Assembly (NCBI GenBank): GCA_015057775.1
Contig: SVDT01000014.1
Span: forward strand, 1-35,215
Reading direction: 5' to 3'
DNA: 35,215 bases
Origin: Paenibacillaceae bacterium
Lineage (GTDB): Bacteria > Bacillota > Clostridia > Lachnospirales > Lachnospiraceae
The position numbers were made by a program, and so were the translations under genes. Below are positions 1-7,746 of the stretch, in pieces. Position 1 is the stretch's first letter, and each line of letters starts with the position of its first letter. A model generated the notes under the pieces. The model had not been told where the DNA came from, did not search any database, and saw only the letters and a list, made by a program, of their open reading frames with translations.

Positions 1-683
1 TTATTGTTTTTATTATTATGCTGGGGTTTGGAATGGTTTTGGAGAAGGGCATCATCAGTAAGCTTGTTGCAAAGGGGACCTTGCCAATCTATACGGTTCT
101 TGCTACCATTGCGGTTTCCTATATCATTCAGAACGGATCTATGCTGGTATGGGGAACCCAGTCCATTAACTTTCCAAGAATATTTCATGTTACCAATATT
201 AGAATTCTTGGTGTAAACATTCAGACAGAAGCATTTGTCTGCATTTTAGTTTCTATGATATGTATGGTTTCTCTTCATATCTTTATGAAGCATACCAGGT
301 TTGGCACTTCCATGAGAGCTGCTGCCATGGACCCGCTGGCTGCCAGAAGTCTTGGAATCAATGTATCTCTTGCCACGGGGCTTACCTGGGGGATTTCTGC
401 AGCAGTGGCTGCGCTCGCAGGTATGCTCATCGGACCCCTTTACGGGGTATATACAACCTTGGGTGCGACCATTGGAAGAAAAGGTTTTGCCAGTGCAGTA
501 ATGGGAGGTTACGGCAATATGTACGGTGCCATGCTTGGGGGCGCGATTCTTGGATTGGTGGAAACGTTTACTTCCGCTTATATTTCCTCCTCTTATAAAG
601 ATCTGGTGGCTTATATCCTGCTAATTACGTTTTTATTTATTAAGCCTACTGGTATTTTTAATGAGCGGGCAATTCAGGATTAG
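1..683 (+). CDS. livH: Branched-chain amino acid-type ABC transporter permease LivH (5' truncated)
   Basis: The reading frame is open from the first bases of the window, so the N-terminus lies outside; only about 226 residues are present. The protein is strongly hydrophobic with several membrane spans. It carries the family's conserved cytoplasmic stretch containing MRAAAMDPLAARSLGINV, followed by the Gly/Ala-rich segment around MGGYGNMYGAMLGGAILG near the C-terminus. LivH-type permeases pair with LivM to move branched-chain amino acids or other small carboxylates across the membrane. It is followed directly by livM, livG and livF, the usual family order. The solute-binding protein is not in the window, so the substrate is unproven. 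Confidence 0.9.
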   Translation, partial: IVFIIMLGFGMVLEKGIISKLVAKGTLPIYTVLATIAVSYIIQNGSMLVWGTQSINFPRIFHVTNIRILGVNIQTEAFVCILVSMICMVSLHIFMKHTRFGTSMRAAAMDPLAARSLGINVSLATGLTWGISAAVAALAGMLIGPLYGVYTTLGATIGRKGFASAVMGGYGNMYGAMLGGAILGLVETFTSAYISSSYKDLVAYILLITFLFIKPTGIFNERAIQD

Positions 684-696
684 GGAGGAGAATGGA

Positions 697-1680
697 ATGA
701 ATCTACGATTAAAAAATGCGATATTAAACAGAAAAAAAGACTTAATAATTCTTTTGGTCCTCTTATTAATGCCTGTGCTTCTCAATGTGATACATTTTGA
801 GTATGCATTTACAATTGTGAGCTTTATCTTTATTTACATCATAGCAGTGTCGGGTCTGGACATTGTGTTTGGTTATAGCGGCCAGATATCGCTGGGACAT
901 GCAGCCTTTTTTGCAATTGGGGCTTATGGATCTGCAATTCTACATAAATATACCCATATTCCGGTGATTCTTACCATGATAATTGCTGCTTTTCTGGCAG
1001 CTGTTATCGGTGCAGGTCTGGCTTATCCTGCTTCCAAGCTGGTTTTTCATTTTCTTTCCCTGGCAACGATTGCCTTTGGAGAGATCGTGTATCAGTTGGT
1101 TGCTCAGTCTCCCTATGAGATCACGGGCAATTTTACAGGATTTTTTACAGATTCGGTAAGCATTTTTGGATATAAACTGAATACCTACAGCAAGTTTTAT
1201 TATTTTGGACTGATCAGTGTACTTGTTTTTCTACTTATGAAAAACAATCTGATAAAATCCAAAGTTGGACGGGCTTTTATAGCAATCAGAGAGAATTCCC
1301 ATGCAGCGGATGGAATGGGAATCAATGTCCGGAATTATAAGATACTGGCATTTGCCATCAGCGCATTTTTTACAGCCTTTGCCGGTGGAATGTATGCTCA
1401 CTGCGTGAAGTTCATCAGCCCGGACACATTTATGTACAAGCAGTCTGTTATGTTTCTTACCATGCTTTTATTTGGCGGAACGGCTTCCCGCTTTGGTCCC
1501 ATTTTTGGTGCAGTATCGGTACTTATATTAAACGAGGCGCTCCGTGCTACGGAAAAGTATCAGCTGTTAATTTACGGTGTTTTGCTTTTAATTGTAATTG
1601 TTGTGCTGCCAGGGGGTCTTTATGGGGCATATCAGGACGTTGCAGTAAAATTCAAAAAGAAAGGAGTAAATAAATGCTGA
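697..1680 (+). CDS. livM: Branched-chain amino acid-type ABC transporter permease LivM
   Basis: This 327-residue integral membrane protein is the second permease of the importer. The start at 697 is preferred over an in-frame ATG at 661 because AGGGAGGAG lies at 682-690 and because 661 would overlap livH. Family hallmarks are the GYSGQISLGHAAFFAIGAYG segment near residue 60 and the later IRENSHAADGMGINV loop, the contact region for the ATPase. About eight to ten hydrophobic segments are visible. Its stop codon (1678-1680) overlaps the livG start, which implies translational coupling. Substrate specificity cannot be read from the permease. Confidence 0.93.
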   Translation: MNLRLKNAILNRKKDLIILLVLLLMPVLLNVIHFEYAFTIVSFIFIYIIAVSGLDIVFGYSGQISLGHAAFFAIGAYGSAILHKYTHIPVILTMIIAAFLAAVIGAGLAYPASKLVFHFLSLATIAFGEIVYQLVAQSPYEITGNFTGFFTDSVSIFGYKLNTYSKFYYFGLISVLVFLLMKNNLIKSKVGRAFIAIRENSHAADGMGINVRNYKILAFAISAFFTAFAGGMYAHCVKFISPDTFMYKQSVMFLTMLLFGGTASRFGPIFGAVSVLILNEALRATEKYQLLIYGVLLLIVIVVLPGGLYGAYQDVAVKFKKKGVNKC

Positions 1681-2426
1681 AGGTCAAAAACGTAACCTTA
1701 AGGTTTGGCGGTCTGGTGGCGAATAATGATGTTTCCATGGAAGTAAGAGATGGGAAAATCACTGGCCTCATTGGTCCAAACGGTGCGGGTAAAACAACTT
1801 TTTTCAACTGCATCAGCGGTGTTTATACTCCAAATGAAGGAAAGATAATATTTGAAGGGAAAGAAATTCAGGGTTACCGCCCTTATCAGATCAATAAAGC
1901 AGGAATCAGCCGCACCTATCAGATCATCAATCTGTTTAAAAAAATGAAAGTATATGAAAATGTAATCGTAGGTATGCATTCCAGACTGAATTCCAGCGTT
2001 ACAGATTCTCTTTTTAAGACAAAAAAAGAAAGAGAAGAGGAGAAAAAGGCTTATGAAAAGGCTTTAAAATTGCTGGATTTCGTAGGGCTTCTGGAATTAA
2101 AGGATGAACCGGCAGGTTCCCTTTCCTATGGGAAACAGAGGCTTCTTGAAATCTGCCGTGCCCTGGCAAGCGATCCTAAGATATTGCTGCTTGATGAGCC
2201 GGCTGCAGGAATGAATGCCACAGAGAAGAATGAGCTTGATGTGTTGTGCAAGAAAATAGTAGAAATAGGGGTCAGCATTCTGATCATTGAACATGATATG
2301 AAGCTGATGATGGGGCTTGCTGATTATATGTATGTATTAAACTATGGTAAGCTGCTTGCAAAAGGCGCTCCCTTGGAAATCCAGAACAATCCTGCCGTAA
2401 TTGAAGCTTACCTGGGAGGTGAATAA
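1674..2426 (+). CDS. livG: ABC transporter ATP-binding protein LivG
   Basis: This 250-residue cytoplasmic ATPase energises the LivHM importer. The Walker A motif GPNGAGKTT is at residues 34-42, the signature is LSYGKQR, the Walker B motif is ILLLDEP followed by AAGMN, and the switch histidine lies in IIEHDMK. The C-terminal VIEAYLGGE tail is characteristic of LivG. The start overlaps the livM stop, and its TAA shares one base with the livF start at 2426, so hjgMFG translation is tightly linked in this operon (livH-M-G-F order). Confidence 0.95.
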   Translation: MLKVKNVTLRFGGLVANNDVSMEVRDGKITGLIGPNGAGKTTFFNCISGVYTPNEGKIIFEGKEIQGYRPYQINKAGISRTYQIINLFKKMKVYENVIVGMHSRLNSSVTDSLFKTKKEREEEKKAYEKALKLLDFVGLLELKDEPAGSLSYGKQRLLEICRALASDPKILLLDEPAAGMNATEKNELDVLCKKIVEIGVSILIIEHDMKLMMGLADYMYVLNYGKLLAKGAPLEIQNNPAVIEAYLGGE

Positions 2427-3148
2427 TGGGAAAACATTTATTGGAATTAAAAAACCTTCAGTATTCTTATGGAAATATTAAAGTGGTGCATGGGATTGAC
2501 CTCTATGTGGATGAGGGTGAGATTGTAACCATAATAGGTGCCAACGGAGCGGGAAAAACCACAACTCTTCAGACTGTTTCCGGACTGACGGCAGCATCTG
2601 GTGTGAAAGGGGAAATCCTTTTTGATGGCAGGAACATCGGAAGAACCAGAGGGCATTTAATTGCAGGTCAGGGTCTGGTGCAGGTTTTAGAGGGAAGACA
2701 TGTATTCTCAAAGCTTACTGTTGCAGAGAATATTCAGATGGGAACCTATATCCGTAAGGATAAGGCAAATATTAACAAGGATATTGATCATGTATATGAA
2801 ATGTTCCCAAGATTGTATGAACGAAGGACCCAGCTTGCGGGCACTCTCTCTGGAGGTGAGCAGCAGATGCTGGCAATCGGCCGTGCCCTGCTGTGCAATC
2901 CCAGAATGATTTTGCTGGATGAACCATCACTGGGACTGGCGCCTATTATTATAAAAGAAATTTTCGAATCCATTGTTCGAATTAACAAGCAGGGAACTTC
3001 TGTTCTTTTTGTGGAGCAGAATTCAAAAATAGCTTTAAATGTGGCGGATCGGGGTTATGTGATGCAGAATGGAGAAATCATTCTTCACGACACCAGTGAG
3101 AATCTGCTTCGGAATGAAGAGGTTAAAAAAGCTTATTTAGGTGAATAA
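2426..3148 (+). CDS. livF: ABC transporter ATP-binding protein LivF
   Basis: This 240-residue second ATPase of the importer has Walker A GANGAGKTT near residue 38, signature LSGGEQQMLAIGRAL, Walker B MILLDEPSLGLAP, and the KKAYLGE C-terminus typical of LivF. Its ATG shares one base with the livG stop. Only 15 bases separate it from the following LarA-like gene, with no terminator between, so the transporter and the two enzyme genes downstream probably share a transcript. That linkage suggests the imported substrate may be a hydroxy acid or related compound rather than an amino acid; this is inference. Confidence 0.95.
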   Translation: MGKHLLELKNLQYSYGNIKVVHGIDLYVDEGEIVTIIGANGAGKTTTLQTVSGLTAASGVKGEILFDGRNIGRTRGHLIAGQGLVQVLEGRHVFSKLTVAENIQMGTYIRKDKANINKDIDHVYEMFPRLYERRTQLAGTLSGGEQQMLAIGRALLCNPRMILLDEPSLGLAPIIIKEIFESIVRINKQGTSVLFVEQNSKIALNVADRGYVMQNGEIILHDTSENLLRNEEVKKAYLGE

Positions 3149-3163
3149 AAGGGGGGTATTAAC

Positions 3164-4447
3164 ATGAGAGAAAGACCTTTTGTGGCTGACTTGGTAAAGG
3201 ATGTGACGGTGCCCAGAATGTTTCGGGTCCGTCAGATATTTCCCCGTAATAAAATCGAACCAGAAGAGATACCTGGCATAATAAAGAAACTGCTTTCAGA
3301 AGAAAAGTTTTCTTCCCAGATTAAACCGGGAATGAAAATTGCTATTACAGCAGGTTCCAGGGGAATAGCAAATAATGCGTTAACCACAAAGTGCATTGCA
3401 GATTTTATTAAATCAAAGGGTGCACAGCCCTTTGTTGTTCCTGCCATGGGAAGCCATGGGGGGAGTACTGCTGCGGGACAGAGAGAGATTCTCAGGGGCT
3501 ATGGAATTACAGAAGAATATCTTCAGTGCCCCATCCTTTCTTCTATGGAGGTAAAGAAAATCGGAGTGAATGAAGAAGGAAAGGATGTTTACATAGATAA
3601 ATATGCAGCGGAATCCGATGGCATTGTTATTGGCTGCAGAATCAAACCTCATACAGCGTTCCGGGGTCCCTATGAAAGCGGAATTATGAAAATGATGGCA
3701 ATTGGATTGGGAAAACAGTATGGAGCGCAAGTCTGTCATGAAGCAGGATTTAAACATATGGCAAAAAATGTGCCTTTATTCGGAAAGGCCATAATCAGGC
3801 ATGCTCCTGTCTTATTTGCAGTTCCAACCATAGAAAATGCCTACGATGAGACCTGTAAGATCGTAGCGGTAAATGCAGATGAGATTGAGGAAATGGAGCC
3901 AGTCCTTTTAAAAGAAGCTTCCTCCTATATGGCAAGAATTCTGGTGGATTCCTGTGATGTTCTGATTGTAGATGAGATAGGAAAAAACTATAGCGGTGAC
4001 GGAATGGATCCCAATATAACCGGTACCTTTTGTTCTCCCTATGCCACTGGCGGTATTACTGCTCAAAGGGTGGCGGTTCTGGATTTAAGCAAAGAAACCC
4101 ACGGAAACGGCATTGGATTAGGATTTTCAAGCGCTACCACAAAACGTGTTTTTGATAAACTGGATTTAGCTTCCATGTATCCAAATGCAATCACCTGCAC
4201 CGTGCTTGGAGGAGTCCGGATTCCAATTATAATGGAAAGTGATAAGGAAGCAATTCAGGTTTGTATTAAAAGCTGCAACGAGATCGACAAGACCCGGCCA
4301 AGAGTTGTCAGAATTCCCAACAGCCTCCATCTGGAGCATATTATGCTTTCCGAGGTTTACTTAGAGGAAATTAAGGGAATGGAAACCATTGAGATAGAAT
4401 CGGAGCCAATGGAGCTGCCCTTTGATGAGGATGGAATGCTTTGGTAG
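3164..4447 (+). CDS. LarA-like (DUF2088) lactate-racemase-family protein
   Basis: This 427-residue protein carries the LarA N-terminal domain (DUF2088). LarA enzymes interconvert 2-hydroxy acid stereoisomers with a nickel-pincer nucleotide bound to a lysine. Candidate catalytic residues are H98 (GSHGG), H163 (KPHTAF), K176 (SGIMKMMAIG) and H192 (VCHEAGF). The 65- and 16-residue gaps between H98/H163 and K176/H192 match the spacing I recall for H108/H174 and K184/H200 of Lactiplantibacillus LarA. The overall sequence differs from lactate racemase, so another 2-hydroxy acid or sugar acid is likely. A GGGGGG-containing ribosome site precedes the start. The cofactor genes larB, larC and larE are not in the window. 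Confidence 0.82.
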   Translation: MRERPFVADLVKDVTVPRMFRVRQIFPRNKIEPEEIPGIIKKLLSEEKFSSQIKPGMKIAITAGSRGIANNALTTKCIADFIKSKGAQPFVVPAMGSHGGSTAAGQREILRGYGITEEYLQCPILSSMEVKKIGVNEEGKDVYIDKYAAESDGIVIGCRIKPHTAFRGPYESGIMKMMAIGLGKQYGAQVCHEAGFKHMAKNVPLFGKAIIRHAPVLFAVPTIENAYDETCKIVAVNADEIEEMEPVLLKEASSYMARILVDSCDVLIVDEIGKNYSGDGMDPNITGTFCSPYATGGITAQRVAVLDLSKETHGNGIGLGFSSATTKRVFDKLDLASMYPNAITCTVLGGVRIPIIMESDKEAIQVCIKSCNEIDKTRPRVVRIPNSLHLEHIMLSEVYLEEIKGMETIEIESEPMELPFDEDGMLW

Positions 4448-4474
4448 GTTCTGAAAATAAGGAGAAGTGACAAA

Positions 4475-5530
4475 ATGAAAGCAATTTATATAGTGGAACC
4501 TGGAAAGGTGGAAGTAAAAGAGGTTGAAAAACCAGTAAGAAAGCCGGGAGAGGCATTGCTCAAAATTTTATACGGAGGTATTTGCGGAAGCGATTTAGGC
4601 TCTTACCGGGGAACATTTGCGTATTTTGATTATCCAAGAATTCCAGGTCATGAGTTTAGCGCAGAGATTATTGAAATTGATGAAGACAATGAATATGGGC
4701 TGAAAAAGGGAATGATTGTTACCTGCAACCCTTATTTTAACTGTGATGCCTGCTACAGCTGTGAAAAAGGGCTTGTCAATGCCTGCATGGATAATCACAC
4801 CATGGGCTGCCAGACGGATGGTGCCTTCTGTCAATACATCACCATGCCTTTGGAACGAATATTTGATGGAAAAGGACTTTCTCCCAAGGTGCTGACAGCT
4901 ATTGAACCCTTCTGTATCGGTTATCATGGGATACAGCGTGCAGGAATTAAAAAGGGAGATAAAGTTCTGGTTGTAGGGTCTGGAACCATCGGCGTTCTGG
5001 CTGCAATTGCGGCAAAGGCTCTGGGAGGCCAGGTTTACATATCAGATGTGGCAAAAGAAAAGCTTGATTATGCAATGGAACATTTTGAGTTTGCAGGAAC
5101 CATCTTAAATGACAGCCCTCATGCGCTCCTTCAGGCGGCCAGAGAGATTACTGGCAGTATTTCAATTAACGGCAATGAAGCAGTTTATGGATTTGATGTA
5201 TGTATAGAGGCGGTAGGTCAGCCCTCCACCTTTCAGGATTGCATTGAGGCTGCAGCATTTGGAGGAAAAGTGGTTATTATAGGTGTTGGTAAAAAGAATC
5301 TGGACTTTAATTTTACTATGATTCAGAAGAAGGAACTGAATGTCTATGGCAGCCGGAATGCGATGAATAAGGATTTTATAGAATTAATAGATCTGGTAAA
5401 AGATGGCGGAGTCAATTTAGATCAGGTAATTACCCATGAATATCCTTATGAGGAAGGGGCAAAGGCCTTTGAAGATTTCAGCAGCAATGGTGGGCATATG
5501 CTAAAGGTACTTTTGGATTTTACAAAGTAG
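4475..5530 (+). CDS. Zinc-dependent alcohol (polyol/threonine-type) dehydrogenase
   Basis: This 351-residue medium-chain dehydrogenase belongs to the sorbitol/threonine dehydrogenase group and should oxidise a secondary alcohol with NAD(P). Catalytic zinc ligands are C37 (GGICGSD) and H59-E60 (PGHEF), with E144 as a probable fourth. Structural-zinc cysteines are C90, C93, C96 and C104. The Rossmann motif GSGTIGVLA begins at residue 168. It lies 27 bases after the LarA-like gene with AAGGAG ahead of the ATG, and a strong terminator follows. The substrate is probably the hydroxy compound handled by the upstream LarA-like protein; this is inferred from context only. Confidence 0.88.
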   Translation: MKAIYIVEPGKVEVKEVEKPVRKPGEALLKILYGGICGSDLGSYRGTFAYFDYPRIPGHEFSAEIIEIDEDNEYGLKKGMIVTCNPYFNCDACYSCEKGLVNACMDNHTMGCQTDGAFCQYITMPLERIFDGKGLSPKVLTAIEPFCIGYHGIQRAGIKKGDKVLVVGSGTIGVLAAIAAKALGGQVYISDVAKEKLDYAMEHFEFAGTILNDSPHALLQAAREITGSISINGNEAVYGFDVCIEAVGQPSTFQDCIEAAAFGGKVVIIGVGKKNLDFNFTMIQKKELNVYGSRNAMNKDFIELIDLVKDGGVNLDQVITHEYPYEEGAKAFEDFSSNGGHMLKVLLDFTK

Positions 5531-5546
5531 CTCTTTGTCAGGAATA

Positions 5547-5589
5547 CGTTCGGATTGATGAGAAACGATTCAATCCGAACGTTTCTTTT
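5547..5589 (+). terminator. Rho-independent terminator of the liv/LarA/ADH operon
   Basis: A perfect 12-bp stem (CGTTCGGATTGA at 5547-5558 with its complement at 5570-5581) has an 11-base loop and is followed by TTTCTTTT. It ends the six-gene plus-strand unit 17 bases after the dehydrogenase stop. Confidence 0.92.
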
Positions 5590-5655
5590 GATATTAATTT
5601 TATTCCGCTGTTCTGAAACTGCAACAGGAAGTGACGCAAAACAGGGATTTGGATA

Positions 5656-5684
5656 TTGACTTTTCAATTTCAATGAGCTATTCT
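5656..5684 (+). promoter_or_regulatory. Putative sigma-A promoter for the small XRE gene and rpiR
   Basis: TTGACT at 5656-5661 and TATTCT at 5679-5684 are separated by 17 bases. This fits a housekeeping promoter upstream of the XRE/RpiR genes. A TATATT immediately downstream (5685-5690) is too far from the -35 box but may extend the AT-rich melting region. Confidence 0.55.
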
Positions 5685-5729
5685 TATATTGTGTAGTAGC
5701 ATAAATGCAACTGGGGAGGGGTGAGTTAT

Positions 5730-5936
5730 TTGAATATACAAAAGTTAAAAGGGAAGATGGCTGAGTCTGGAATTACCCAGGAGGTAATTGCCGATGCCAT
5801 CGGAATGAGCAGATGTACATTTTACCGAAAGATGAAACGAAGGGGAGATACGTTTACTGTAGAAGAGATGAACAAAATTGTAAAGATAATACCTCTGAGC
5901 AGAGAGGAGGCTATCACTATTTTTTTTACCCTGTGA
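5730..5936 (+). CDS. Small XRE-family helix-turn-helix protein
   Basis: This 68-residue protein is nearly all helix-turn-helix: the segment TQEVIADAIGMSRCTFYRKM is a clear lambda-repressor-type HTH, with no extra sensor domain. A GTG at 5721 is also in frame, but GGGGAGGG (5713-5720) abuts it directly. The TTG at 5730 has a normal 9-base spacing and is preferred. Stand-alone proteins of this size resemble phage Cro or plasmid repressors, yet no phage genes are nearby. It may regulate or simply be co-transcribed with the rpiR gene 48 bases downstream. Target unknown. Confidence 0.75.
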   Translation: MNIQKLKGKMAESGITQEVIADAIGMSRCTFYRKMKRRGDTFTVEEMNKIVKIIPLSREEAITIFFTL

Positions 5937-5984
5937 GTTGCATGAATGCGACTGCACAGACGGAACAGGGGATGGAGGTTTATC

Positions 5985-6725
5985 ATGATTATTCCGCTTG
6001 ATACGAATATTATAGGGAATTTAACAAAGACAGAACGTGAAATTATAAATTACATAAACGGCCATGAAGGAACACTTGCCGGAATGTCGATTGTTGATAT
6101 TGCATTTGAGACATTTTCATCACCATCCACCGTTTCAAGGGCGATTCGTAAATGCGGGCTGAATGGTTTTAATGAACTGAGATATCGCTCAGGACATAAA
6201 GCAAAGAGTGAAGAGATTCAGAACATCAATGAACTTTTTAATAAGACACTAATAGAGGCGCAGGCTGTGCATGAGCGTATTTCACTCACTGATATACTGA
6301 AAGTTATTGAATGCATGAAAGATGCACATCAGATTTCTGTATTTGCAAGAGGGCTGACTACTTATGTTGGCCAGGAGTTTTCCTTAAAGTTACAGCTTCT
6401 TGGTTATGATGTTTTCTTTTCCGATGATCCCAACATCATGAGAGTGAAAGCGTCCAAGATGAAAGAAAAGGATATTTTATTTATCCTGTCTTTAAACGGC
6501 CAGACACCGGAACTGATTCTGGCAGCTGCCACAGCCAGTCAGAAAGGAAACTGTGTGATATCCTGCTGCTGCAATCCGCAGTCCCAGTTAATTTCATACA
6601 GCAACATTGCTCTTGTGGGATATAAGCATGCTCACCAGGCAATTAAGGAATTCGAGGTGTCTTCGAGAATTGCTCTTTATATGATTTGCAGAATTATCAT
6701 TGACTATATTTCGGAGTCTGTCTAA
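5985..6725 (+). CDS. RpiR/MurR-family transcriptional regulator (HTH + SIS domain)
   Basis: This 246-residue regulator has an N-terminal RpiR-type HTH (about residues 1-75, with SIVDIAFETFSSPSTVSRAI as the core) and a C-terminal SIS sugar-phosphate-binding domain (about 100-235). The start at 5985 has GGAGG at 5974-5978; an upstream in-frame ATG at 5946 has no ribosome site. RpiR proteins sense phosphosugars and typically control adjacent carbohydrate genes. The PTS operon starts 94 bases downstream and has a TGAAAA/TTTTCA palindrome over its promoter, so local control is likely. Its own terminator overlaps the stop codon. Confidence 0.92.
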   Translation: MIIPLDTNIIGNLTKTEREIINYINGHEGTLAGMSIVDIAFETFSSPSTVSRAIRKCGLNGFNELRYRSGHKAKSEEIQNINELFNKTLIEAQAVHERISLTDILKVIECMKDAHQISVFARGLTTYVGQEFSLKLQLLGYDVFFSDDPNIMRVKASKMKEKDILFILSLNGQTPELILAAATASQKGNCVISCCCNPQSQLISYSNIALVGYKHAHQAIKEFEVSSRIALYMICRIIIDYISESV

Positions 6726-6737
6726 GACTCCTTTTTC
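6713..6737 (+). terminator. Terminator overlapping the rpiR stop codon
   Basis: GGAGTCT (6713-6719) pairs with AGACTCC (6725-6731) around a 5-base loop, followed by TTTTT. The stop codon TAA (6723-6725) sits in the loop and descending arm. It separates rpiR from the PTS operon. Confidence 0.8.
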
Positions 6738-6800
6738 ATAACCTGAAAAGATTTTCATAGCAATCTTCTCTATAATGACAGGTGAGCAGAGATTTTCATA
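6731..6800 (+). promoter_or_regulatory. Promoter and probable RpiR operator of the PTS sugar operon
   Basis: A perfect TATAAT lies at 6771-6776 with no good -35 box. Just upstream is the near-palindrome TGAAAAGATTTTCA (6744-6757), whose arms resemble half-sites of RpiR-family regulators. The 10-mer GATTTTCATA occurs twice (6750-6759, 6791-6800), and a third degenerate copy CTTTTTCATA is at 6731-6740. The palindrome would cover the -35 region and the last copy lies in the 5' leader next to the AAAGGAG ribosome site. That arrangement allows repression by the adjacent RpiR protein. Confidence 0.6.
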
Positions 6801-6819
6801 AAAGGAGAGGTGGAATAAA

Positions 6820-7746
6820 GTGATCTATACATTGACGGCAAATCCGGCGATTGATATGAATATCTCGTCTAATGGAATTATGGGAAAGGTGGTTAATCGG
6901 ACGTTTGATGCTGTTTATACTCCCAACGGCAAGGGGTTAAACGTCAGCTATTGCTTAAACAGGTTTGAAACACAGTCCGCTGTTCTTGGTTTTTTCGGCG
7001 GTTTCTCCGGGCGGTATATTGTTGAGGAGACACAGAAGATGGAAATTCTGGTATATCCGGTATGGGTGGAGGATACAACCAGAATCAATATCTTTTTAAA
7101 TGACAGGACCGAGGAATACAAATTTGTTAATGAAGGGTCTTATGTTTCTCAAAACAAGCAGAGAGAGCTGTGCAGGCTTATGGAAGCTCTTGAGGATATG
7201 GATACGTTAATTGTCAGCGGAAGCCTGCCAAAAGGGCTGACAGATTCATTTTATGATGAGATTCTGGATATCTGCAGGAAGAAGCAGACGGCTGTTATTT
7301 TGGACATCAGTTCTCCTTATCTTAAAAATCTGATAAGGACCAGGCCCTATCTTATCAAACCCAACGATGAGGAGATTAAGGATATCTTCGGAATCGTAAT
7401 GAGAGATGAGGCTGATATCAAAGATGTGCTTCAGGACCTCCATGAAGGGGGAGCAAAAAATATTCTTTTAACTTTGGGAGAGCGGGGATCGTATTTTTAC
7501 AACGGAAGTGATTTATACCATGCAGGGGCTAAGAAGATAGAACTGGTCAGTTCGGCCTGTGCCGGTGATGCGGCACTTGCAGGTTTCTTAAGTATATGGC
7601 TGGAACGACCAGATGAGATTGAGAGGGCATTAAAGCGTTCCGCAGCGGTAGGTGCCAATGTGGCAGAGAGCAGCGGGCTTGGTTTAATGGATAAAGTTGA
7701 GAACTATGAAAAAGAAATTATAGTGAGAAAGGTGGAGGGAGTATGA
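6820..7746 (+). CDS. PfkB-family hexose-1(6)-phosphate kinase (1-phosphofructokinase/tagatose kinase type)
   Basis: This 308-residue ribokinase-fold sugar kinase is of the FruK/LacC type. It should phosphorylate the ketohexose phosphate delivered by the downstream PTS to the bisphosphate. Family signatures are NPAIDMN at residues 8-14, TPNGKGLNVS near 34-43, and the ATP/anion-hole motif ACAGDAALAGF with catalytic D250. The start is GTG with AAAGGAGAGG at 6801-6810. The stop overlaps the EIIBCA start (ATGA), so translation is coupled. Fructose 1-phosphate or tagatose 1-phosphate are the likeliest substrates. Confidence 0.88.
   Translation: MIYTLTANPAIDMNISSNGIMGKVVNRTFDAVYTPNGKGLNVSYCLNRFETQSAVLGFFGGFSGRYIVEETQKMEILVYPVWVEDTTRINIFLNDRTEEYKFVNEGSYVSQNKQRELCRLMEALEDMDTLIVSGSLPKGLTDSFYDEILDICRKKQTAVILDISSPYLKNLIRTRPYLIKPNDEEIKDIFGIVMRDEADIKDVLQDLHEGGAKNILLTLGERGSYFYNGSDLYHAGAKKIELVSSACAGDAALAGFLSIWLERPDEIERALKRSAAVGANVAESSGLGLMDKVENYEKEIIVRKVEGV

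Noticed and set aside
4..216. A short ATG frame at the left edge
   Set aside because: Another frame through the same bases encodes the livH C-terminal part with clear family sequence and stays open to the window edge.
3413..3757. A 114-codon minus-strand frame inside the LarA-like gene
   Set aside because: Shadow frame; the plus strand carries conserved DUF2088 residues throughout.
6731..6819. Catabolite (cre) site for the sugar operon
   Set aside because: No sequence close to the TGAAANCGNTNNCA pattern was found; the palindrome there lacks the central CG.
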